Made by a program: the position numbers and the translations under genes
In this document: piece after piece, positions 45,491 through 55,109 of the stretch
Layout: the number at the start of each line of letters is the position of its first letter
Position numbering within the stretch: position 1 is the stretch's first letter
Source: Atriophallophorus winterbourni
Taxonomy: Eukaryota > Platyhelminthes > Trematoda > Plagiorchiida > Microphallidae
DNA length: 64,000 bases
Reading direction: 5' to 3'
Assembly: GCA_013407085.1 (NCBI GenBank)
Contig: JACCGJ010018994.1
Coordinates: 1 to 64,000, forward strand
The notes under the pieces: model-generated
The model's input: the letters and a program-made list of their open reading frames with translations, nothing else
Told to the model about the DNA's origin: nothing
Databases searched by the model: none

Positions 45491-46058
45491 TGGTTCCAAA
45501 GGTTGTCATCGCCGGAAGTGGCAGTGGGGATAAGCTCCCACTGTTTATAAAATGCTTCCATATGGCGCGCGTCTCAAATAGCCTCTGACAACCAAGTCCA
45601 GCTTCTGGCCTGCACGAGTGGTTCCCCGAGGCCGGCGGAACTGCTTCTACCAACAGGAGAAGGGGCGAGGGCGAGTGACTGGCGCCGGAAAACCATTTTG
45701 CTTCGGGCAGATAGAGTTCGTTAGCCTGGGAGGGCATTTCATCTAAGGGAAGGAAAACCCTGATTTCAAACCTCCGCTGCCTTGCGGGATACCCGATCGC
45801 GGGAATGGCTTCGGGAGAAAACCCTGAGGAAAAATCTGTAACAGAGTCTGGTAGACGGTTAGCTGGTGCACACTATCTGTTTCTGGCAACTCCCTGCTGC
45901 TTTGTAGGTCGCACTTGGTTGTGCAAAGGCTAGAGAAGCTGACTCGAACAAACGCCGAGTGGTACTGGGAACGCCGCTTTGTACCCAAATTCCCAAGAAT
46001 CTTCAATTAAGCCGACTCATCCTCTAAGAAAATATAATCGCACAAAAGTAAAAGTAAT
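45491..46058 (+). mobile_element. RTE-tailed SINE, copy 3 (longest)
   Basis: 568 bp from GGTTCCAAAGGTTGTC to the tail GCACAAAAGTAAAAGTAA. Blocks as in copy 1. The two end tails and the RTE relic beginning 130 bp further right share the same last 18 bases, supporting a SINE-LINE partnership. Confidence 0.7.
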
Positions 46059-46184
46059 TACGTAATTGTGACTTTTGGAATTGTTCTTGTTGATGCTGCA
46101 AGATTGATTTCAAATTTCTTACAGAATTTTACGCATTTAAATTTTTGTTGTTTTCCCGTCGCAATTTTTTTTGTTGGAGGTTGC

Positions 46185-47195
46185 AACGGTACGTACGGCA
46201 CAGGAGTCCGGCAAGGTTGCCCGCCATCGCCGGTTATGTTTAACTATGTCGTAGACTGGATAATGAACCAGGCGTTAAGCCTATCAAGGGGTGCAAATTT
46301 CAACGGATCTATGGATTTCCGACCTCGACTACGCTGACGATATAGTCGTTCTGGGCGACAATACCGAAATGCTGCAAAGCGTTTTAGACCGCATTAGTGC
46401 CACTGCCGCGAAAGTCGGTCTTGAGATAAACGCGGCTAAAACCAAGGCATTTTTTATACCGACACACCAGGCATCCAGCCACTTCGCGTCCAGGGTTGTC
46501 CGATTGAATACGTTCCAGTCTTCAAATACCTCGGCTCAAGTATATTGCCCAATGGTCAGGCGAAAGATGAAGTGAAGTTAAGGGTCGATCGTGCTCGTAA
46601 TGCGTTTTTGCAGTTGAAGGGCACCCTTTGGCGCAAGCCCGGGATCAGCCTAAAAACTAAGACGCGTGTTTATCAAGCAGCGATCCGCCCTGTACTGCTT
46701 TACGGATGCGAGACATGGCCTTTAAGGTCACAGGATGTACGCACATTAGAAGTGTTCGACCATTGGTGCCTCAGGGTAATCTTGGGCATCCGATATACTG
46801 ACCGAGTATCTAACGCAGCCGTACGAGAGCGTTGCAGCGGACTATCTCCACTTTCCGCTCACATACAACGGCGAAGGCTGCAATGGTTTGGCCACGTCCT
46901 CCGAAAGACAGACACAGCACTTCCAAAACTCGTCCTCGACCCCAAACCCGTTCGCACCTGGCGTCGGCGGCAAGGTGGTCAAGTGAAAACCTGGCTGTCA
47001 ACTGTGAAAGAGGATGTAGACACCCTGGGTCTGCGTACCGTCTACGGAGTTCGCAGGTGGGAACGAGACTGGATCACGATCTGCAACGATCTCGCCTCCG
47101 ATCGACGTGCGTGGGCTGGTGCAATCCGAGACATCAATGAAGCTGGCTAAGCCACCCGTGGAGCCAGCCGCACAAAAGTGGTAAAAGTAAAGTAA
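46185..47195 (+). pseudogene. RTE-type LINE, 5'-truncated, frameshifted
   Basis: GVRQGCPPSPVMFNYVVDW (motif B) at 46206, YADDIVVLGDNTEML (active site) near 46331, then LRVDRARNAFLQLKGTLWRK, RPVLLYGCETWPLR, FDHWCLRVILGIRYTDRVSN and RRLQWFGHVLRK. The last is the RTE C-terminal signature; RRRQGGQVKTWL follows. Frame changes near 46310 and 46545. The 201-codon last segment (46545-47150) is intact. The 3' end has a GGCT/AGCC hairpin and the tail GCACAAAAGTGGTAAAAGTA. Confidence 0.8.
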
Positions 47196-47199
47196 CGGT

Positions 47200-47944
47200 A
47201 CGTAATAATTCACTCAAGAAACAAGTTCATACACAAAGTCTTGTCCTAGGTTGTATTGTACAACCGATATCGGAAGATTAATGTAAGTATTAAGAAATGG
47301 CAATGAAAAGTGCCACCGTCCAATGTAGTAAGAGCTGTAATAGAGAGAAGATATGACGAAGAAAGACTTATAAAGAAACGTCGTTTGGAGGTGACCCTCT
47401 TAACACGTGCAATGCCGTTTATTATGTGCATTATAAATTATACTCTTTTTCATTATATCGTGTTTGCTAAAAAACCAAATCGCATACATTAAAACTACGA
47501 AAACAAGCTACGTTTTGCACGAATTTGCATATTTTTCCTGAATGAGTTGGGTTCAATATTCCTGGCTGCTCTGACTGCGCACTTCATAATACAGCACTGG
47601 ATCTAAGCAATTATCGACGATTTCGCGCTTGAATTGATCACTTTACCAATACCCGTTTGTCCCGAGATGGCAGATAGAGAATCACCGAAGGGCCGCAAAA
47701 ATTAGCGAGCCGAAAGGTTCAGAGCGGCTATTTATATAATTGTAGTTGAATCATATAGGCGAGTTTTAGTAAATATTAACACCTAAGCAATCTAAGGTAC
47801 GAGTGAATACAGCCGGTTCGTCTGTCTCTCTGAGGATTCCCATGTAAGCAGAGGTGCGAATTTTCAAAAATTAATATGAGTCCGTGAATGGATGTGGTTC
47901 CGAGGCTGGGATTGACAGGACAAACTGCTAAGATTGGGTGGGGT
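47200..47944. other. No supported gene; possible old repeat upstream of CSL4
   Basis: 47560-47940 is less AT-rich and looks like a mobile-element remnant, but no family is recognised. It would form part of the distal CSL4 promoter region. Confidence 0.25.
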
Positions 47945-47959
47945 CAGAAACAGTTCGAA

Positions 47960-48060
47960 GAATATATGTATGTATGTATATATGTATGTACGTATGTATG
48001 TATGTATGTGTATGTATTTATGTTTGTATGCATGTATTGATATATGTATATATGTATGAA
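47960..48060 (+). repeat. TATG microsatellite grown from a SINE tail
   Basis: About 100 bp of ATGT/ATAT variants lead straight into the reverse short SINE at 48061. The position matches the CATA tail seen on the other SINE copies in reverse. Confidence 0.8.
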
Positions 48061-48150
48061 GTCACAAGCATGATCCAGGCAAAGTGCTTCGCAATCATAG
48101 ACTGCACGTGAGCTTAGCTACTGTCAGGCTGCTCAGGCCTAGAAAATGTG
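48061..48150 (-). mobile_element. Short SINE, reverse copy, just upstream of CSL4
   Basis: GTCACAAGCATGATCCAGGC, AAAGTGCTTCGCAATCATAG, ACTGCACGTGAGCTTAGCTA, CTGTCAGGCTGCTCAGGCCT, AG. Ends about 135 bp before the CSL4 ATG. Confidence 0.7.
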
Positions 48151-48285
48151 TATGTATATAAGACATTGTTCTCTAAACAAATTCTCTCTGCTTTTGAGTT
48201 AACTTCAAATGTTTCCATTTTCAGCAATTTCGCCTTGTGCTTCGTTCCTTAGTAGTGTTTCCGCATTCAATCAAGTTTATTTTGA

Positions 48286-51200
48286 ATGACAGGAACCCTT
48301 GTGTTTCCAGGTATTGTCCACTTTGATTTAATTTTTCCAGGTGATTTAGTCTCATTGAAAGATGAGCGTCACAAAATTGGTCAATATGTTCATGTATATT
48401 CAAATGAAATCAGGGCTAGCTGTATTGGTTTTGTCAAAATTTCTTCTAACAACGGGATGGTAATTGTATATATTTAATTTTTTAGTCAATTGTCGATGTT
48501 GTGCCTCTAGGTTCTATCGGTGCTGTTCCGCAAGCCGGCTCCACGGTGCTCGCCAAGGTATGTTACACCAACTAACTATATGTATATATGGAAGCACAAG
48601 CCTGATCCAGGCAAAGTACTGCGCATTCATAGACTGCACGTGGGCTAAGATACTGTCAGGTTGCCCAGGCTTAGACAGATATGAGAAACGAAAATTAAAA
48701 CAGAAATGTCAGTGAGACTACAGCGTGTTTTCGCATGCTCACTGCCGGTGGCCATTCAATTTAGCACGGTTAGCTGCACAGCACAAAAGTGCTCTACAGT
48801 TGTACCTCCATGCAATGCAACTAACTATATTTTCTAACGACCTTTTCTGTTCTCTATCATCTCCTGAGTATTATTCAATTGAACCGAATTTTCACTTACC
48901 ATCGTGGTTTAGTGCTTACTCATACAGAACGTTTAGTTATCCCACAAATGCGCGATTGTGGTGTACTTTTTATATATACATGAGCTCATTTTTGACTTAT
49001 CATCATACAAGACCGCATAACATGGGTAGCAACTGCTAAATATTTACATCTCACACTGGTATACTGAGTAGTTTGACGGGGTGGAACTTAAAATGCTACG
49101 GAATATTTCGAAGAGTAAGCACACATGCACTGGAATGAGGTGTCTATTTAGCGACTAAATCATGCATCCATGTAAGTTTTGCCAACGGGCGAAGCAACAT
49201 TAACGCAACAGATTATTTGCAGCATTCACTGCCACGCATTGCTAAGTGCTGCTTGTTTTTCACGAATTTGCGACACAAGGTATCTAAGCCGGGGCCCGAA
49301 TTATGGCGAGCTTAATGTTTAATTGTGCATAGATTATGAAGTTTGCCGACCATTTTCAAACATCAATGTGGATTTCCCAAAATCTGTGAAAGATATTCAT
49401 CTTCAACCCGGCGAAAAAGATCGCTTAGTGTGCTTAGTAATATTTCACCGTTTTCCCTACTAAAATGGGACTAGTGCATTGGAATAGTCACCTTAATTGT
49501 CTTCATTGAGTCCATAAACACAAGACCTGATCTCTGCTTTGCTTGATGGCTCTGAATCAATTTGCTAGGGTTGACAAGACGAAATAGAATGCAACAAGCT
49601 GAATGCAGATGACTAGCTAGATTTCTCACGAAAGTTCTTGACGCAACGAAACAAGTTGTACTCTTTATTACTAGTTAAACTGCAATGGTTATTTGCGTCT
49701 GTCTTGCGGACCCCAATAGTTTCGGAAAAGAGTTAGCTTAAACATTTTTTGAACTTTTCACACACTGTCTATCTCTATTTCCTCGATTATTTTGCTAACG
49801 TGCTTCTCTGTCTGATCGAATGTTATTTCTGACGAGGGAATTCTTTACATTTTTGATAGTCCAACCGTCAAACCTGCGGTGGACGATAATAACACTTACC
49901 GACTGCTCGACATCATGCAAAGGAATATGTATTACATTCCACCTTCATATGAAATTATTGAATACTCTTACGCGAAGGCATTTATTATGCCGCTGCACAG
50001 GTCTCCCAAATTAGAGACTTGAAATCTAGCTAATTTTAATGCCATTCTTAGTCGAACGAGCTCGTGCAAATGTTCCAGAAATAGTGATGATACTCATTCC
50101 GCGGTTTTGGGGAGCTAGTTTATCTGGACCAATTACTGTACAATGTCGAATTGTAATACCCAAATGAAATGCTGTGCACCAGAAGTGCTAAAAGCATTCC
50201 TGATTATCTGTAGTTTTAGCTTTGATGATGGATACAAACCCGCGTTTAGCCTCAGAATCTCTCAGGTAACACGTTAAGCACTCACATCCCCACTAAGCTT
50301 AATCATATCCAAACTTCTTTGGCACCTCAACAACGATTTAACATATGTGAATACACTAACCTAATCTTACTGTCTCCACCTGATGACGGCAAACAGCCAG
50401 AAACCGGTAGCGGTGTGTAATTTCGGGGGATCTGAGCAACACATCACTGTGAATACAGTTTTTGTTAGTTTTCCTTTTATTATTATTATTATCACACAAG
50501 TCTTTACAGACGATGTGCCAACAAGTATACCATGAAGAAGGTACATGATGAAAGAAAAAAAGAGGAGGGATTTTTTTGTCTGTCTGTTTACACATGCCGT
50601 TTTTGATCTTTTTTTGTCTTTTTTGGAAAAAGGGAGGGGGGAGGGTCATTGATAAACGGGAACACAAGCACGGCAGGATTCTCGCCACTGGTTCCTTTCT
50701 TTTGCTATCATACTGAGTGTTATCAGCCACATATCTTCACAGTCCTTCGGACCCCACCCGGGTAAGCGCGATGTTCCCACGATGGCTAGTGGAGCTGTTA
50801 GACGCTTGAGGGTCTTCCGCCAGGTATTCCTTTGTCCGCCACGGTGACGTTTCCAATCAGGTCCAGCGAGAGCAAAAAGAGCTAGGCGAGGAAGGCGTCG
50901 CTCATCCATACGGAGAACGTGCCCCAGCCATCTCAGCTGGCACATGGATATATGATCGGAGAGTGGCACAGAGCGATCGCCGAGGACTGCCCTCCTGACG
51001 TCATCATTTTTGACTTTCTGTTGCCAGCTTAGACGAGCTATACTCCGCAGGCAGCGATGATCAAACGTCGATAATCGTTGACTATCGGCTTGTCGCAGCG
51101 TCCACGTCTCGCAGCCATACAGTAAAACTGCTCGTACGGTGGCCTGGTACACTCTGCCCTTCAAGCGTAATCCAAGATCGCGTCGGCGCCACAGATGCCG

Positions 51201-52233
51201 TAGCCCAGCGAAAGCATGGCGTGCTCTTGCAATCCGTGCTGTGATTTCAGCTTCGATATCGCCCCCAGATGTGATGCAGCTCCCTAGGTAGGTGAATCTG
51301 TCAGTCACTTCCAGTTTATGGTTTTCGATCGTCAAATCAAGTGTTGGGTCTGTCCAATCCTGTAGGAACACTTTGCATGGTCTGTGTTGCGGTTTCGAGA
51401 CTAGTGCTATCAATAAAACGCATCTCTGGTTTCCGCATCAACAATCTACTTGACAGGAGAATGAAGCCTGATTGAGGATAATACCTATCCCTCATTCTAC
51501 AACGAATTCCGGCATTGATGTTCATGGGCACTATTTACTTTTCCTATTTTGTCTAAACTCGTCTGATTTTATTAAAAATTTTGGCTATCTTTTGAGTAAA
51601 CTGTTAAAAGCTCTCTGACCATTGTTTGTCTTCAATTTAGCTGAATTTATTAGATTTTCACGTAACAGCTCTTCGCTCATTCATTTGTTCCTCCTGACTA
51701 CGCAGGTTACCAGCTTGTCTAAACGCGTCGTCAGGTGTGATATAGTCGCCGTTGGTGAGACTCCTTTATCTGGCCCGTTTCGAGGCATCATTCGTCGTGA
51801 GGATATTCGAGCCACTCAACGTGATCAGGCAGAACCATCACAATCTTTCCGACCCGGCGATCTTATCCGTGCCCGCGTGATAAATCTAATCGGCCCGGGA
51901 ACTGCAGCCCCTTCCACGTCAATAGAGACGAATTCTACCCTCATGGCTGCGAGAGCTGTCTCCGCTTCTGTGGCTGCCACAAGCGATGTGTCAACTGGGT
52001 CTTCAAACGCGGTTTGCCTTCTGTCCACCGCAGAACCAGATCTGGGAGTTGTGCTGGGTCTCGGACGCTCTCCAACTGCTCCACTAGTCGAACTTCTCGG
52101 CAGCACGGGTGGCTACCCTCTCATTCCTTCATCCTGGACGGAAATGGTTTGCCCACATACACTAACATCTTTTCCTCGCAAAGTCGCTCGTATTCCGGAT
52201 GACATGTTGAACCATTTGGTTAATTTGAAATAA
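48286..52233 (+). CDS. EXOSC1: Exosome cap subunit CSL4 (EXOSC1), four exons
   Basis: Exons 48286-48310, 48341-48459, 48486-48557, 51706-52233; 744 nt, 247 aa. CSL4 sits on the cap of the RNA exosome and helps guide RNA into the 3'-5' decay complex. Evidence in order: VFPGDLVSL at residues 7-15 (N-terminal P-G-D/E motif), DVVPLGSIGAVPQAGSTVLA then KVTSL (S1-domain entry), FRGIIRREDIRAT (about 97-109), SFRPGDLIRARVINL (about 119-133), STAEPDLGVV, IPSSWTEMVCP and FPRKVARI. All are CSL4 signatures. Phases join exactly (1, 0, 0). Introns 1 and 2 are 30 and 26 nt; intron 3 is 3148 nt and holds a SINE, a hammerhead repeat and an antisense RTE relic. The protein is about 50 residues longer than the human one, owing to a Ser/Thr/Ala-rich insert at about 136-172 and a smaller one near 190-200. 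Confidence 0.88.
48588..48700 (-). mobile_element. Short SINE, reverse copy, in CSL4 intron 3
   Basis: GGAAGCACAAGCCTGATCCA, GGCAAAGTACTGCGCATTCA, TAGACTGCACGTGGGCTAAG, ATACTGTCAGGTTGCCCAGG, CTTAGACAGATATGAGAAAC. The best-preserved copy. It starts about 30 bp after the exon 3 donor. Confidence 0.75.
50360..50452 (+). repeat. Family B hammerhead repeat, single partial unit
   Basis: Retains CTAATCTTACTGTCTCCACC, the core, GGTAGCGGTGTGTAA and GAGCAACACATCAC. The ribozyme motif (50366-50421) has CTTAC/GTAA, CCAC/GCGG (one mismatch), intact CTGATGA, stem II GGC-AAACA-GCC with three clean pairs, GAAA, and ACCGGT-A. The core is complete. It abuts the ATT-rich tail of the RTE relic. Confidence 0.65.
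50455..51531 (-). pseudogene. RTE-type LINE 3' half, antisense in CSL4 intron 3
   Basis: The minus strand has an open 255-codon segment (51413-50646): KVFLQDW, RFTYLGSCITSGGDIEAEI, RAVLLYGCETWTLRQ, FDHRCLRSIARLSW, MCQLRWLGHVLRMDERRLPR and RHRGGQRNTWRKTLK, then a terminal WRESCRAC. These match the RTE C-terminal region after the RT core. A shifted frame upstream (51531-51337) is probably the adjoining RT. A 3' UTR and ATA repeats (TTTATTATTATTATTATCA on the plus strand) end it near 50470. It is a different subfamily from 46185-47195. Confidence 0.75.
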
Positions 52234-52684
52234 ACCTGTACAAATATGTACACACGCATTTCTCAATCATCAAAATCCTGGGGTTTGGGTCATTTAAAAC
52301 GAAACAGCCTTGACCGGAGCTGGTCTGTTGCAGTTGTTTTCGGATTTTAAATACTTTGGTCATCATTTTTACATGTTCCATCTAATCAACTCATTTGGTC
52401 CACCATGTTCATAGAAAAAGATAAGCTTGAAGGGATGTTTATTTTTAAAGTATGATTTCACCCTTTAGTAAGTTTTGTTACCAGAATCCTTGTGAAGCTC
52501 CACCTGGCGGTTGTGCAGTCCTCACAGATGTGTGAACAGGTCTTTGACCCGGTGGATATGCGACTAAAATCGAAGATAAGCAATTTACAGTATGTCAGGT
52601 TATTTGTTGGTATATGTCAGTTGTTCGTCTGATATAGAACTTACGTTTGTTCATAGAATTAGGTCAACAACTATTGTTTTATTT

Positions 52685-52765
52685 TTTTACGATTCACTGA
52701 ATCTAATCTCACTGTCTACATTGATGAGGGCAAAAAGACCGAAACCGCTAATAGAGTATCATTGT
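52685..52765 (+). repeat. Diverged family B hammerhead core
   Basis: ATTCACTGAATCTAATCTCA, CTGTCTACA, TTGATGA, GGGC-AAAAA-GACC, GAAACCGCTA. Here the base of stem II is a G-C pair, as in textbook hammerheads, unlike the C-A of the other B copies. The core has C to T at its first base. The region 52766-54380 has no supported gene. Confidence 0.45.
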
Positions 52766-54384
52766 TTATGCTATGCATTTCATTTTTTGCAGGCCATTAA
52801 ATTTATTCTTCAAAGATCCGTCATTGCAAAATTTTTGTTTGCGCAATTCTATGGGAATTTAAAATGCGGGTTTGGGTACTCGGCTACTCATCAAGTTTAG
52901 TACTTAATATAATTGAATTAATATTTATGGTTTGTACTAGCCCCTTAGGTTGTGTTATCGTTTCAGGCTACCAGCATTGGTTGATGTGAAGCAGTAGTAA
53001 CAACCTATGAAATGCTCTCTCATGGCGCGCGTTTCAGCATATAGATAATGGTCAAATCCCAGAATTTGGCTCTTTAAAACAAATGTTCTCATCGCGGATA
53101 ACGCCTGCTAGCCAGTAAATGCAGAGCAAGAAATTTCGAATTTCATATACTCACGCCACAAGGAACAGCCCCACAGAAAGGGTTCACGAGCCCCTTAATC
53201 GAATAGTTGGCACAACGTCATCTTTAAATATCGAGGTAAAGACTGGGTGTACTCGAAGAAAGTGATGCTGATGGCGTCATATTCTTAAAACACTTTAATA
53301 AACCCTATTTTTACCTTATACACACTTTCCCATTTCTGCCACGGCTTGTCCGTGATGATACTCTCAGCTTTTTCATCAACTAGCCAATATATACCGATCC
53401 ATGAACCGTGGGCATATGTAGGCTTCGTTATATCAGCTGTTAACATGTTGAGACCTTCTGGAGGCAGCTAATTGAACGGTTAACACATGCTTTCTGTTTG
53501 ACTACCGTGTGAATATTGCCTAGGCGTGCTTACCCAGACACTATCCAAAGCGAACATGGATACTGACAACGATCCATCGCATTAGATATACAATTTTCTA
53601 TACGAAGATCTACCAAATCAATATGGTATACTGATGCCGTTCAGCTGTCGTGCTAAGCAAACAATTTTGTCGTTACCGGTTTTAATTATATTATTATCGT
53701 CGCGTTTCAGAGAGCGACCTTGTAATGTATCAGTCCATTTTCCACGGACTGCAACAAACGAAATCAAACTCGAAGTCACTTTTTGTTGGTTCATCAATAA
53801 TGATACGTTTGCTATAGACCGTGATTTGAATTCATGTGTTTTGTCAATTGGTTCCTCGTTGTGCCGAATTCTGGACAGATTTGACTGAGAAAAATACCAA
53901 GCGGCCGGTACTCGTTACCACTAGCCATGTATGTGAACGAATTATATCAACGTCGGAATCGCTCGGTGAAAGATGCTATGTTATGATATGAACGAACTTT
54001 GTAGTTTAATACCTCTATTAACTGTTTTATGAAATGAACTACTCGTCCTCTCGTTTGCTGAACTGGGCATGGATCACACCGTAATTTGTGCCAACACCCA
54101 AATTTATTCGTTAAGAATTCGCATGAACGTGGTAGTCTCGGGACGACTGGAGCAAGAAAACAGCCTACAATCTTTTACAATTGAAATTTTCGATGTCCTT
54201 CTACTGTGAATGATTGTTTCGGCCGGAGGTCTTATTAGTCTGGTATTTCCAGCATCTTGTCCCAGTCTAATCATTGTGATGCTTTAACCACCTCGGACGA
54301 AATCTATAGACACTAACGATTAGTGATTGCGCTATAGATGCTAAAGCGGCCATCTCTTGGGCATCGGACGCTCAGTGTGGCATA

Positions 54385-54570
54385 CATAAACAAATATTCA
54401 ACTTCATCTGTGAATAATCTTTGGTGTACATCGGGAGGTGAGGCGATGCCAGCGCCAGATGTGTTCAATTACATTGTCGACTCCACAGGTGATACTCAAT
54501 CGACAACTATGTCGAAAGAGATCGACGATCTACTATTTCCCATCCTCCAAGCACCTAACTTATAATTATT
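54385..54570 (+). pseudogene. Possible RTE RT motif-B remnant
   Basis: SGGEAMPAPDVFNYIVDS resembles the VRQGCPPSPVMFNYVVDW block of the RTE at 46206. No active-site motif follows clearly. Confidence 0.35.
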
Positions 54571-54984
54571 TGCCTATTAATTAACCATGGGGCAAAGCGA
54601 CTTTAAAATGCTGACCGTACACGCTTTTGCATTAGTGTTTTGCGTTGTAACACATGTCTATTAAATGTCTCAGTGCTAAATCTCCGTTTACTAAGCAGTT
54701 GTTTGCTGGCCCTTGATTCACGAGCCATACAGATATATCCAATGGTGGAGACTCGTTTCATGATCACCTCCGTCGAATAGAATCAGCATCAACGAACCTT
54801 GTTCTCAACTTGTAGCCTGGTCGCAGTTAGCGAACCAGACATTACCAGCAAAGTTAATCCTCATGAGCTAACTTGGTGAATTAAAATGTAAAGTCTACTT
54901 GTTACTGAATTTTGTGGGCTCGGGTAAAAAGACAGAACATTATAAACAAGTTGAGCTTGTAAGCCACTGTTGGGTATGATCAAC

Positions 54985-55109
54985 TTGATCACGTGTGTGG
55001 GTGATCGAACGAGTTGGTCACACCAGCCTTATCCATCAATGGCATACAAGCTCAGATTGTTTAACATTTTCAAGGCACGCGGATCCTAATCTTACTGTCC
55101 TTTTCCGTC
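54985..55109 (+). repeat. Family A repeat truncated at the duplication breakpoint
   Basis: GGTCACACCAGCCTTATCCA, TCAATGGCATACAAGC, TTCAAGGCACGCGGATCCTA, ATCTTACTGTCC: the family A linker up to helix I. It stops just before the ribozyme core, where the 55110 duplication begins. Confidence 0.6.
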
